Assembly: GCA_031553775.1 (NCBI GenBank)
Contig: JAVBLA010000062.1
Coordinates: 1 to 47,301 of the forward strand
Reading direction: 5' to 3'
DNA length: 47,301 bases
Source: JAISFI01 sp031553775
GTDB taxonomy: Bacteria > Bacteroidota > Bacteroidia > Bacteroidales > Azobacteroidaceae
The notes beneath the pieces are model-generated. The model was not told the DNA's origin. It ran no database searches and saw nothing but the letters and a program-made list of their open reading frames with translations. Position numbers and translations under genes: made by a program. How positions within the stretch are numbered: position 1 is the first letter of the stretch; each line of letters opens with the position of its first letter. Shown here in pieces: positions 23,639 to 35,000 of this stretch.

Positions 23639-26104
23639 TTATTCCCTGAAATAAACCCTCTTCACCCGTGGAGAAACAGAGGTAAATATTTCATATGGAA
23701 TTGTTCCGAGCTTTTCAGCAATAGATTCTACCGGAATTTCTTTTCCGAAAATAATTACCGGATCACCTTCCTGTGCCTGGGCGTCGGTAACGTCTATCAT
23801 CGTAATATCCATGCAGATATTCCCTACAATGGGACAGAGAGTGCCATTCACCCAACAGACTCCAGCTCCGTTACTGAGGTGGCGGTTCAGTCCGTCGGCA
23901 TAACCGATAGGGATACAGGCAATTTTGGAATCTCTTGTCAACAGACCCCTCCTGCTGTAGCCTACAGTTTCACCGGCAGCAACATCCCGTATCTGTAAAA
24001 TGGTGCTTTTCAGGGTTGCTACTGTTTTCAGATCCTGCCCGGCTACCGTTGGCACTCCGTATAAACTGATTCCCAGCCGTACCATATCCATTTGATGGTC
24101 GGGAAACCGTTCTATACCTGCGGAATTAAGAATATGTTTCATTACCGGATAAGGCAATGATTGATGGATAGTTTCTGAAATGCAGTCGAATTTTTCAAAC
24201 TGACTATGGGTGTATGCATCGAATTCCGGAGAATCACTTCCTGCCAAGTGGGAGAATATCGAGCGGACTTTGATGCCTTTTTGAGCTTTCAGCCGCGAGG
24301 TAATTTCACCGGTATCTTCCGGCCGGAATCCTAACCGGTGCATACCGGTATCGAACTTGATATGTACGGGATAATCGGTGATTCCTCTCCGTTCGGTTTC
24401 CCGGATGAAGGCATCCATCAGCCGGAAATTATAGATTTCCGGTTCTAAGTTGTATTGGAAAATCGTATTGAAACTACTCATTTCGGGGTTCATCACCATG
24501 ATCGGAATGGTAATCCCTTCCATGCGGAGTTCGGCGCCCTCGTCGGCCAGGGCCACTGCTAAATAATCACAACGTTGGTTTTGCAATGTTTTAGCTAATT
24601 CGTAAGAGCCTATTCCATATCCGAATGCTTTAATCATGCAAACGATTTTTGTTGTTGGCCGGATATGGGAACGAAAATATTTGAAATTGTGAACGATAGC
24701 ATCCAGGTCGACTTCCAATATGGTTTCGTGCACCTTGGCTTCGAGCAGGGCGCTGATTTTTTCAAACTGAAAATGCCGGGAACCTTTGATCAGGATTACT
24801 TCATCATGAAACCGGTTGAAATTGCCCGATTGCAGGAATTCGTCGGTAGTCAGGTAAAATTCTTTTTCCATATTGAACTTATCTGCATTTTCCGATAAGT
24901 CCTTTCCGATCCCGATGATGCGGTTGATTTTCTTTTTTTCAGCCAGTATGGCTACTTTTTTATATAAGGATTTGGGCAGGATGCCTGATTGCAGGATATC
25001 TGATAAGATCAAAGTTGCTTTCATATTTCCCCCGGATAAGCGGGTCCCCATGAAATCCAATGCGATTTCAAGCGAATGAATATCAGAATTGTATGTATCG
25101 TTGATCAGGATACAATTATGAATCCCGTTTTTCACATCTAAGCGCATATCTACCGGTTCCAGACGATGGAATTTTTCCTGAAGATGTTCGATGGTGGGGC
25201 GGAGATACATCGTCACCGCCAGACAATGAATGGCATTTTCTATAGATGCTTCATCAGTAAAAGGAATTTCAATTCTGTTTTCCATGCCGAGGAAAGCAAA
25301 ATCAATGGTAGATCCGGTATCTTTTTTCCGGATAGAGGAAACAAATAATGGAGCCTGGGTATCTTTTCTCGACCAAAAGAATACCTTATGCGACAAACAA
25401 GCCTGCTCAATGCAATCTTCTATGAAATGATTATCGCCATCGTATATCAACGTATCGCAATCTTTAAAGAGTAAAAGTTTTTGCAGCGCTTTTTCCTGTA
25501 ACGATATGAAACTTTCCTGATGTGCATCTCCTATATTGGTCAGGATGCCTACCGTTGGCCTGATCATTTTCTCCAACCGGTTCATTTCGTTGGGTTGGGA
25601 AATCCCTGCTTCAAAGATTCCCAATTGGGTATCTTCTTCTAATTGCCACACCGAAAGCGGAACACCTATCTGGGAGTTGTAGCTTCTCGGGGAACGGACA
25701 ATATTGAAATCTTCATTCAGTAATTGATACAACCATTCTTTGACAATTGTCTTCCCATTACTTCCGGTAATGCCGATTACGGGAATATTGAATTTCCGCC
25801 TGTGATGAGCGGCTAATTTCTGTAAAGCAGCCAGGGGATCCTTAACTGTTAAAAAATTGCAATCCGGCATGGATGCGAATTCCGGCAGATGTTTTCGTAC
25901 AACGAAATTGTATACCCCTTTTTGGTAAAGTTCTGTAATGTACTTGTGACCGTCGTTGTGCTTTGTTTCCAAAGCGAAAAAAAGCGTTTCCGCCGGATCG
26001 GAGACATTCCGGCTATCGATAGATAATATGCCGATTTCAGCAGGAAGCAGATTGCTTTTTTCTGCAGAAATAATGTCCCGGATGCTTTTGATAGCGTATT
26101 TCAT
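23639..26104 (-). CDS. murF-alr: Bifunctional MurF ligase / alanine racemase
   Basis: This 821-residue fusion covers two linked steps. The alanine racemase makes D-Ala, and MurF adds D-Ala-D-Ala to UDP-MurNAc-tripeptide. The MurF part (about 1-450) has GITGSNGKTIVKEWLYQLL (ATP site), SYNSQIGVPLSVW and the DTYNSDIHSLEIALDF motif. The racemase part (about 460-821) begins EVDLDAIVHNFKYFRSHI, carries the PLP lysine in VCMIKAFGYGIG and has VRLGISLYGVP and VGYSRRG. The fusion is characteristic of Bacteroidota. An ATG at 26131 overlaps the -7 box region, so 26104 is chosen. Confidence 0.95.
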   Translation of the reverse strand: MKYAIKSIRDIISAEKSNLLPAEIGILSIDSRNVSDPAETLFFALETKHNDGHKYITELYQKGVYNFVVRKHLPEFASMPDCNFLTVKDPLAALQKLAAHHRRKFNIPVIGITGSNGKTIVKEWLYQLLNEDFNIVRSPRSYNSQIGVPLSVWQLEEDTQLGIFEAGISQPNEMNRLEKMIRPTVGILTNIGDAHQESFISLQEKALQKLLLFKDCDTLIYDGDNHFIEDCIEQACLSHKVFFWSRKDTQAPLFVSSIRKKDTGSTIDFAFLGMENRIEIPFTDEASIENAIHCLAVTMYLRPTIEHLQEKFHRLEPVDMRLDVKNGIHNCILINDTYNSDIHSLEIALDFMGTRLSGGNMKATLILSDILQSGILPKSLYKKVAILAEKKKINRIIGIGKDLSENADKFNMEKEFYLTTDEFLQSGNFNRFHDEVILIKGSRHFQFEKISALLEAKVHETILEVDLDAIVHNFKYFRSHIRPTTKIVCMIKAFGYGIGSYELAKTLQNQRCDYLAVALADEGAELRMEGITIPIMVMNPEMSSFNTIFQYNLEPEIYNFRLMDAFIRETERRGITDYPVHIKFDTGMHRLGFRPEDTGEITSRLKAQKGIKVRSIFSHLAGSDSPEFDAYTHSQFEKFDCISETIHQSLPYPVMKHILNSAGIERFPDHQMDMVRLGISLYGVPTVAGQDLKTVATLKSTILQIRDVAAGETVGYSRRGLLTRDSKIACIPIGYADGLNRHLSNGAGVCWVNGTLCPIVGNICMDITMIDVTDAQAQEGDPVIIFGKEIPVESIAEKLGTIPYEIFTSVSPRVKRVYFRE

Positions 26105-26127
26105 TGAGTTTGATAAATAACAGGATG

Positions 26128-26193
26128 ACAAATGTATAAAAAATAATTTGGCGGTGATTCGTTTTCACCGGATTTGATTTTTATTTACTTTTG
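26128..26193. promoter_or_regulatory. Divergent -7 boxes for murF-alr and the lipoprotein gene
   Basis: CAAATGTA (26128-26135) reads TACATTTG leftward toward murF-alr. TACTTTTG (26186-26193) reads rightward, with TTTT at 26162-26165 in the -33 position (20 bases apart). These explain both divergent starts in the 117-base gap. Confidence 0.55.
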
Positions 26194-26221
26194 TATGCTG
26201 AAACTATCAAATGTAAAAATC

Positions 26222-27124
26222 ATGAAAAATTTGTGGTATATTATCTTCCTGTTTCTTGCGATTTCATGTACACAGGAAAAAGAACATACAATCACAGTTG
26301 CATCTTATAACCTCAGGTATGATAACCCCGAAGATTCTGTTCGGCAGAATGGCTGGCAGCAGCGTTGCCCGGTTATTGCAAACCTGATTCTTTTTCATGA
26401 TTTTGATATATTCGGTACTCAGGAAGGCCTTCATCATCAGCTGGAAGGTTTGAAAAATAAGCTTTCCGGTTATGAATACATCGGAGTAGGACGTGACGAT
26501 GGCAATCAAAAAGGTGAACATTCTGCTATTTTTTATAAAACCGGTAAATTCGAACTGTTACAAAAAGGTAATTTCTGGCTGGCCGAAAATACAGATATCC
26601 CCAACTTAGGATGGGATGCTGCCTGTATCAGGATTTGTACCTGGGGAGAATTCCGGGAGATGAAAACAAACTTCAAATTTTTCTTTTTCAACCTGCATAT
26701 GGATCATATGGGGGTAGATGCCCGGAAAAACAGTGCCGGATTGGTATTGGATAAGATTAAATTAATTGCAGGGCAATCGCCGGTGATACTTACGGGCGAT
26801 TTCAACGTGGATCAACATGATGAAAGCTATTTCTTATTCGATCGCTCAGGGCTGTTGAAAGATGCCTATAATCAGGCTGAAATACGTTATGATACCAATG
26901 GCACATTTAATGGCTTTGATCCGGATGCAAAAACGGATGAACGGATCGATCACATTTTTCTTACGAAAGATTTTGCCGTAGATCGTTATGCTGTTTTAAC
27001 AGATAGTTATAGGGTTAAATTAAAAAAAGACGATGTTTCTGATGCTGAAGAAATGATCCCCGATGTATATAAAGCAAAACTTCCTTCTGATCATTTTCCG
27101 GTGTTTGTCAAATTATCATATTAA
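26222..27124 (+). CDS. Lipoprotein of the endonuclease/exonuclease/phosphatase family
   Basis: The 300-residue protein has a lipoprotein signal (MKNLWYIIFLFLAISCTQ, Cys at about 16). The DNase I-like fold carries SYNLRYDNPED, GTQEGLHHQ, the HMDHMG motif, TGDFNVDQHDE, RIDHIFLTKDF and SDHFPVFV, which together form the complete metal and phosphate site. It is anchored outside the inner membrane, so the substrate is probably an extracellular or periplasmic phosphodiester or phosphomonoester rather than chromosomal DNA. The start is fixed by the lipobox and the -7 box at 26186. Confidence 0.92.
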   Translation: MKNLWYIIFLFLAISCTQEKEHTITVASYNLRYDNPEDSVRQNGWQQRCPVIANLILFHDFDIFGTQEGLHHQLEGLKNKLSGYEYIGVGRDDGNQKGEHSAIFYKTGKFELLQKGNFWLAENTDIPNLGWDAACIRICTWGEFREMKTNFKFFFFNLHMDHMGVDARKNSAGLVLDKIKLIAGQSPVILTGDFNVDQHDESYFLFDRSGLLKDAYNQAEIRYDTNGTFNGFDPDAKTDERIDHIFLTKDFAVDRYAVLTDSYRVKLKKDDVSDAEEMIPDVYKAKLPSDHFPVFVKLSY

Positions 27125-27521
27125 TAGTTTATAATGATTCTATATAATGTATCTTGTAAAATATTATTTTTATAGGACGTTATTCTTGTGGTTTTTTTTA
27201 ATATTATTTATTTAAGTATTCGAATGCTTTAATGTTTTTTTAACTTAACTGTGTACTATATACGCTTTATTTGTACTTATCTTTGTGCCGTTTTTTGAGA
27301 GAAATATTAAAAGGCATAAAAATTTTAATCACCAATCCATTTCATTTTTTACAATCTTAAATTGATGCAAAATTGAGGAGTTTTAGTTCAGGAATAATCT
27401 GTTCCGGATTAAAAGTTTCTTTTCTTTAATTATTGCTGGATAGGAATCAGGATAGTTTTATTTTGAATGTGTGAATTTAGAATTTTTAAAAATGGATAAA
27501 GCGGATTAATTATTATATTAT
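27125..27521 (+). promoter_or_regulatory. AT-rich leader region with a -7 box before the surface-protein operon
   Basis: This 397-base gap contains no reading frame I can support and is much richer in A and T than its surroundings. TATCTTTG at 27278-27285 matches the -7 consensus, without a TTTG at a proper -33 distance. If it is used, the leader before the ATG at 27522 is about 230 nt, unusually long for this window, and leaves room for post-transcriptional or phase-type control. Confidence 0.4.
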
Positions 27522-29072
27522 ATGTTGAAAAAAAATACTCGCCTCAAAGATTTTTATTGTAGTCTAATACACTTTCCTACTAACAGAATACTCTTGTTTT
27601 TGTTATTTTTACTACCTGTTCAAATGCAGGCTCAGGGAGATTATAATTATACTGCTGCCAGTGATACGGTAGCTATGTTTATCCGGAGTCTGCAGTATAC
27701 ACATCGGGAAGCAAGTAATGGAACTTTTTATAAGGAGGTAAAAACCGGAAATTACGTATCCAAATCTACAACAACGATACCTCCTGTAAAAGCCGATACG
27801 CTCAAATATGCAACACGCTTGAGTACCGATGGCATTATTTCATTGATTACATACGAAGAAATTCCAACTACAGATTCTTCTTACGGAGCCATCCGGAAAG
27901 GAGCAGGAGTGTCTTATTATAATGGCAATACCGCCATGTATATGATAGAACCTTATTTCGGGCATTTTGCCTGTATTGCCTTGTTAGCAAGGGTAGATGG
28001 TACGAAAGGTGATGATGATAAGAATATCAAAGCGGTTAGGTATTATATGGATTGGTATATTAACAAAGTAAAACTTTATAATCCGGCAGATTTTGTGAAT
28101 GACGGGAATCCTGACTATGCAGAGCCCCTGATGGTGAATTATTATTACGATATTAACGGTGGAAATGAAACTGATTGTCCGAACGGACCTGGAACTGCTA
28201 CCTGTCAACAGATTGATGCAGAAGACAGCGAGATCACGCTGTTTGTGATGCTGGCATACCATTATTTTAAGAAAACAGGCGATTATACTTGGTTTTGCAG
28301 GGATGATGTTCGTAAAAAAATGGAAGGCTACATCCGGCTCGTTTATGAGAAACTCTATCATACGGACCCGTATTGGCTGACTAATGCCAAGCGTTCGTAT
28401 CCTATTATGTATATGATGGATAATTCGGAAGTATATGCCGGTATGCAGGCTTTTCTGGGAATTGAAAAGGATATTTACGGGAATATTAGCTGTCCTACAG
28501 CTACCAATGAACACACAAATATTGCACTTTCCGGCGCTCAGGAAATGCTGGTGATTCGTGATGCCATCATCCGGCACAAAATGTATCCGGACCCGTCGTC
28601 TCCTCTTTCCGGCCTGACTTATATGAGTTTTAAATTGAATGCGAATCCGGATGATTGCTGTGACGGATATATGGATGCTTCGACAATGTATGCATTTACT
28701 CCCCTTACCTGGCCTTCGATATTTGGAATCGATCCGGGATTTAATTCCGGTCCGGCTACATTTGCCCGAAATCTTATATCCGAGTCAATGCCCGACTGGT
28801 ATAAAGACGACTGGTATTTATCGGCTGCCTCTACCGGTTTCTGGGGAACTTCTGTTGGATACTTCTTTTATCTGTCGGCTAATACCACGGATAGAGAACA
28901 TGCTGAAATAAGTGCAAAATCAGCATCATCTATCAGTTTTAAACCCTACAGCACAGACGGACCCAGTTTATCGTCGGATGCTGCCTGGTTACTGCTAACA
29001 CTGGAAATGATTAGTAAGGGTGTGGATCCGACAACATCGGCTGTAGATCCTTATGTGTTGTACAAATATTAA
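27522..29072 (+). CDS. Secreted protein of unknown function, possible alpha/alpha-toroid (six-hairpin) fold
   Basis: The 516-residue protein starts with a positively charged stretch and a signal peptide (ILLFLLFLLPVQMQAQG, cleavage near residue 38). The body has regularly spaced helical, aromatic-rich segments: YMIEPYFGHFACIALLARV, AEDSEITLFVMLAYHYFKKT, GYIRLVYEKLYHTDPYWLTN, NSEVYAGMQAFLGIEKDIY and SLSSDAAWLLLTLEMISKGV. This spacing resembles six-hairpin glycosidases or related toroids, but I recognise no family signature, so an enzymatic role is a guess. DAEDSE and DNSEVYAG are possible acidic site candidates. It precedes the giant repeat protein by 10 bases and is likely co-transcribed. Confidence 0.6.
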   Translation: MLKKNTRLKDFYCSLIHFPTNRILLFLLFLLPVQMQAQGDYNYTAASDTVAMFIRSLQYTHREASNGTFYKEVKTGNYVSKSTTTIPPVKADTLKYATRLSTDGIISLITYEEIPTTDSSYGAIRKGAGVSYYNGNTAMYMIEPYFGHFACIALLARVDGTKGDDDKNIKAVRYYMDWYINKVKLYNPADFVNDGNPDYAEPLMVNYYYDINGGNETDCPNGPGTATCQQIDAEDSEITLFVMLAYHYFKKTGDYTWFCRDDVRKKMEGYIRLVYEKLYHTDPYWLTNAKRSYPIMYMMDNSEVYAGMQAFLGIEKDIYGNISCPTATNEHTNIALSGAQEMLVIRDAIIRHKMYPDPSSPLSGLTYMSFKLNANPDDCCDGYMDASTMYAFTPLTWPSIFGIDPGFNSGPATFARNLISESMPDWYKDDWYLSAASTGFWGTSVGYFFYLSANTTDREHAEISAKSASSISFKPYSTDGPSLSSDAAWLLLTLEMISKGVDPTTSAVDPYVLYKY

Positions 29073-29082
29073 CCGGACCAAA

Positions 29083-32000
29083 ATGATGAAAAAACGGATG
29101 AAGAATCAATACATAAAAGTGCACTTGTTGTTGCTTGTCTCATTAGCTGCATGCCGAGTGACTGATGTTTTCGCAGATGTACAGCTGTATCCTGTATATA
29201 CTCAGGAAGATTATGATTATGCGATGGCTTCCTTGCCTAATCAAACTCAAGCCGAAGCGATTTTTGAAATATATGTTCCGATAATTGTTTCTTCTGAAAT
29301 ATGGAATTATCCGGCGACTGTTACTTCAATTACTATTCGGAAGATGGGAACAAATAGTGTGACATTGACAAGCAATGGGGGTAATTTCCGGTTCATTACA
29401 AATAAACCGGGAGTTACATTAACAATTAGTGGCCTGACTATCGATGGATTTAGTTATGATTATATGGGAGGGGGAGCCATTCTTAACCAAGGAATTTTGA
29501 ATCTGAATAATGTTGTCCTCTCAAATAATACCATCCGTGATTATTATGGGGGAGCTATCTACAATAGCGGAGGAACAATAAATGCGAATGACGTAACTTT
29601 CACGGATAACAAAAATTCGGGAACTATGTTATATGGAGGCGCAATTAGTATCTATGGAGGAAGTGCGAATTTGAATGGGGTGACATTTTCTACAAATGGA
29701 ACCGGCACGACCAATGGAGGTGCTATTTATGCCTATGCAGCCGCAATTACTTGTTATAACACAATCCGTTTTTACGATAACACTGCATCTTATGGTGGCG
29801 GGGCCCTTTTGATTGAGTCAAACAGCAACTTAAAAGTGAAAACGGGAAGTTCTGTCGTTTTTTCAGGAAATACTGCCGGATCATTAGGATCTGATGTTTT
29901 TAATATGGGCGCAATTGCAGTGGAAGGAGGAGGGTCTTTTTCTGCTAACCCGTACACTTCGGGATATTATACTCCCAATGCAGCTGACTATTCAAACTAT
30001 AATATTACTGTGAATAGTTTTGATCCGGGAGTAGATGCAGATCCGTTAACCAATACTTTGCAGGAAGCTGTCGATTTTGCGAATTCGAATCCGAATAGCC
30101 CTGTATTAATTAAGTTTGCCCCCGGAATAGGCAATCTGTCAAATCCGATAAGTGTTTCTGCGGAACTGCAAATTGAAGCGAGAACTGAATACCTGACAAT
30201 TGACGGAGGGGTGGGAGTTATTCTTACAAGTGACACACCAAAAGGTCACCGTTGTTTTAATAAAAAAGACAATTCACTGCTAGAACTCAAAAACATTACA
30301 ATTGATGGATTTGACTATGCTGGTTATGGAGCTGCTATGTTCAATGTAGGAGGATTTTTGATCCTGGATAATGTAAAATTTTCAAATAATTCTACCGCAT
30401 GGGGGACTATTCATGCAGAATGGGGCATTTATACGATTCGTAACCAGATTATTTTTGAGAACAATCAAAATGATCCGGTTATGAGTTCTAATGGAGCTGC
30501 AGGTAAAAGTTTTGAAACTGTCAGCGGGAAAATTTCTTTTTCGGATAATACCGGTACTTTGTGGAATGATAATTTTTATAATCTTTTTATCAAATCTCAA
30601 ATTACGGGTACTCTCAATACTTATGTTGTTACCACCAATGCAGATGATAATTCGGAAGGTTCCCTGAAATCAGCTCTTGCAAAAGCGAATGCAACCGATG
30701 CTACAAAAGTAGATACTATTCGTTTTGCCGGTCCGATGAAGATAACCACCTCTACCGGATACGGTTTTGTAATGAGTTCCAGCCAGGATCCTACAGTCCG
30801 GGGCAAAAGCTTAGTGATCGATGGCTCTTGTAATGTTGTTATTAAATCTAAAGAGGGAACGTCTAATTACCGGGCTTTTTGGAACAATATTAAAACCGAT
30901 ACTTTATTTCTCAAAGGGTTGACCATCAGGGATTTCAATTGTGAAGGATTTGGAGCTTCAATTTTTAATAATGCCAGTTGTAATTTGGTATTGGATAATA
31001 TAGATTTCGTTAATAATGTGTATACCGGAGAAGAATCAGGTGGTGCCGGAGGTGCTGTCGCTTCCGTTGACGGATCGCTTGTTATATTTCGGCACCGGGT
31101 CTTTTTTGAGAACAATAGTGCTACTAAAACGGCAGGAGGAGCCTTGTTCCTTGGAAATGCACGTTTGGTTGTAGAAACCGGGGCTAAAGGGATATTTTTA
31201 AATAATACGTCATTAAGAGGTGGTGGTGCCATTTATTCTGCAGGTGTATTTAATGATGCCGCTAAATCTCTTTACGCCATTGCAACGGGAAGTTCTTTGG
31301 TATTTACCGGTAATGAGGTGCTGAAGTATGAACCATTAACCGATCAATCGGTCCCTGCCGGCGGAGCCATATTGCATGCAGGGAATTCGAAAATTGACTT
31401 ACAATCATCCATTTTTAATTCCAATAAGGCTTTTACCGGAGGTGGTTTTTGTGCTACCGATGCAAGTTCCGGAGCCACAGTGAAACTTTATGGCTGCACA
31501 TTTAGTAATAATGAAGCTTATGATCCCACAATAGACCGGTTTAAAAATACCGGCGGCGGCGGAGCCATCAATAAATCCGGACCTCTGTTCATGGATGAAA
31601 AATGTGTGTTTACCAATAACAGGGCCAGTGGGGCAGGAGGTGCCATCGTGTATACCAATGTCCCGGCAACACTTCCTGCTCCGGAAGATTGGGCACCCTT
31701 AAAAATCAAAGGTGTTTTCAGAGCGAATCAATCGGTAAACGATGGTGGAGCCATTTCTGTTGTTACAAAAGAAGGATCTCCCGGAGTACACATATACGGC
31801 AATGTTGGGAATACCCATTGTGTGTACGAAAAAAATTATACTAAAGAAGGAGCCGGAGGTTTTATTTCTGTATCCAATTCTCCCATTAATATTTATTCCA
31901 ATGATCCACAGAACCCGACTACTTCATCGGATTCAACATTTTACCGGATTTATTTTATGGAAAACCGTGCCGCTCGTGCCGGCGGAGTTATTTATGGATA

Positions 32001-35000
32001 TAATAATCAAACTTATACCAGCAATTACTGGCCCGGAACGGGAGCTACTAATCCCAATGGGATTAATATCAGCCGGGCTAGATTTATTAATAATAAACAA
32101 CAGCATGAAGACCTTGATGTACAAGGATTAGGTGGTGGTGCTATTGCTTTCCAGGGGCACACCAAAGAATCTCAAACAGTGACTATGAATGATACAGTTC
32201 CTACTATATTGACCGTAACCAATAGTTACTTTGAAACCAATTCCGCATTTCAGGGAGGTGCCATTGCATCATTTTATCCGGGAGTACAGGATCAGGATGG
32301 AAGTAATTATACCGGAGGAGATCGTGTTATTATTGATGGGACTACAGTTACTAAAGATAACCTGACTATTTTCTATGGAAACCGTGCTTCGTGGATACCC
32401 GACGATAACAAATACGGGAATGGCGGAGCCATCTTTACCCTTGGAAATATTCAGATCAGTGCAAAAGAAATACCTTTGCCTTTGAATAGAGATCCTGCGG
32501 CTATTCCTCAATTTTATGGCAACAAGGCGGAAGCAAATGGCGGTGCTATTTATTGCTCAGGAAATATTACTCTCGATAAAGTTGCTTTTCAGGGGAACAC
32601 TTCCTATTCGGGAGGTTCGCTTTATTTGCGATTAAATACAAAAAATAATGCAGAGGTGCATAATTCCCGGTTTACAGGTAATTCCGCAGGATGGGGTGGT
32701 GCGATTTGTATGGAAAACCTGAAACTGAACGGAGAGGAATTTGAAAATATTCCTACCGGAGATGTACGTACCACTAATACAATCTATTTGCAAAACGGAG
32801 CTTCTTCCGGTGGTGCTATTTATGCGAATATGCCGGGATCGGTGGACGTTTATGCTTGTATATTTGATCAGAATAAGGCCGTGGGAGATACCACCTATAA
32901 CGCCGATGGTACCCGGAAACCCATACCCGGAGATCCGAAATCCGGAGGTAGCGGCGGTGCTATTTTTTCTCTGGGCGGAAGTTTCAATATAGGCAAAGAC
33001 GGAACTGCTAATGCCAATATTTTTAAAAATAATTATGCAACGGAAGGTAGCGGGACTGGTGCCGCTATTTTGACCAGCGGTGTTGCTGTTATACAAAACT
33101 CAAAGTTCGAAGGGAATATTGCCGGTTATACGGAAAAAATCTTCGATGAAAATGAGAAGGTGGCAGGATATAAAACAGTGCCCGGACACATTATTGCTTT
33201 CGGAAATAATGATTTGACACAAATTGAAAAAGTTTCTAATAATGAGATTATTGATAGCTATGGAAATATCAATAATTTGTATTTTGATGCCGGCCAACCG
33301 GAAAATCCGGTTACCAATCCGCAGACACTTTATTTGAAATCCAATGCTATCGGCTATCACAAAGGTTATCAATTCGATTATCCGGACGATAAATCCAAAT
33401 GGATTGTCGGGAACACTGAGATATCCGAAAATACAATTTCAGGAAATCACTTTGGCGTGGTAATTGATTCGTTTGTAGTGGGAACAGAGATTACCAGGAA
33501 CCGTTATGTTAATAACGACCGTGCTATTTATACCGGACAACATATTCCCCGGTTAGCGGCAAAAACGGATTTTCTTCCCCGGTTTGGAAATCTGGGGGTG
33601 GGGATGCCGTTGGTATATAGTATAACACCCAATGAAGATGGCACAAAACTGACAGTAAGAGCAACCGTATCGCCAGGGCTGACAACTGATGCTACGGATG
33701 CAAAAAAATCTTTTATCGAATTGTACAAATCAGATAAAGAGTTGGATGATCAGGCAGACCTGACATATCTCGGGCAGATTCTGATGAATGAAAATACAGT
33801 TTGTGGAACTACGATAGAAGGAGAAATAACTTTGCCCGGAAACGTAACATTCAATCCTGCTTCAGATAAAATGCTGGCACTGACAATGACAGCTCCGATG
33901 ACGGTTGAATATACTTATGAACCGGGAAAAACGACAACAATCAATACGGCGAACAATACATCCGAACTATATGGACAGGCGATCAAATTAAGGGTCAATG
34001 TAACTAATCCTGCCGATTCCCCTATTAACTGGAATGATGCTACATTTTTGGGTACCTGGGACGATGCCGGGTACTATGCGGAAGGCACAGACGGATCGGT
34101 TGTCTATAATGATTATACCGGATGTGAAAAACTGGAGGGAAGTGCAACCGGAGCTTCTCAGGTTATTTATCTGAGCCCGGAAGATACCTCTAAATGGGAA
34201 ATGGCTCTGAAAACATCCGATGGGAAGCGTTTTGGTGCCTGGTCGTTCAATGGATTGAAAGGAGATACGATCAATCTGGAAACTTACCGGGTGGCGCAGA
34301 ATTATGATTTTGATCATGCATCCTCCATGGGATCCCGCTTCGATGATTACAAGTTGTTGGCAGCGGTCGACGGTTCATCTTTAAATCCTTTCCGTAATAA
34401 CAATTATCTGTCTGTTGGAAATGCGGATGGAAATACCGGAGGAGGCGGAGGATTGCTGATCAAAAAGAATAGCCTGGATCAAACCAATGGCTCTGTTTTC
34501 CTGAACAGTTCAGTTATACCTGTCGGTAGTTCCATAGCAGGGGCCTTGACGGCAGGCTTTGTAGTGATAGATAAAGATGCTGACTTTATTGTAGATAATT
34601 CTTCCAGCTTGAATATGACGAATGTTTCGTCTAACGGGACATCAGTCTATGGTCCTCGCCTCCTAATCGAAAAAGATTTTGAAACCTGCGGTATCTTTTC
34701 ATTGCAGAATGGAGGAAGCCTGCAGACCTCTACGGATAATTTTATGGCCGCTTATCATCATGTATTGAGCGTTTCTCAATGGTCCTGGCTCAGTTTCCCG
34801 GAAGCACAGTCAATCGCAGTGAATCAACCACTCAAGAATATGCTTTATACAACGAGTGCTTCTTCCGAACAGTTTACATCTTCTACTACCAGTACTTCCG
34901 GTCCGAATCTACGGATATATGCCTACAGTGAATCGGCAAGGGCAACAACCGCTCCCAGCTTCGGAAGCAATGGAAGTGCCTGGAATACGACAGGCTCCGA

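Noticed and set aside
27984..28577. 197-codon frame opposite the 27.5 kb secreted protein
   Set aside because: It is an antisense shadow with odd composition (many His, Ile and Ser) and has no start context.
29469..33080. Regular GGTGG(A/T)GC(C/T)AT motifs that might look like a CRISPR or tandem DNA repeat
   Set aside because: They are in-frame codons of Pmp-like protein repeats with variable spacing and diverged sequence. No spacers or constant repeat are present.
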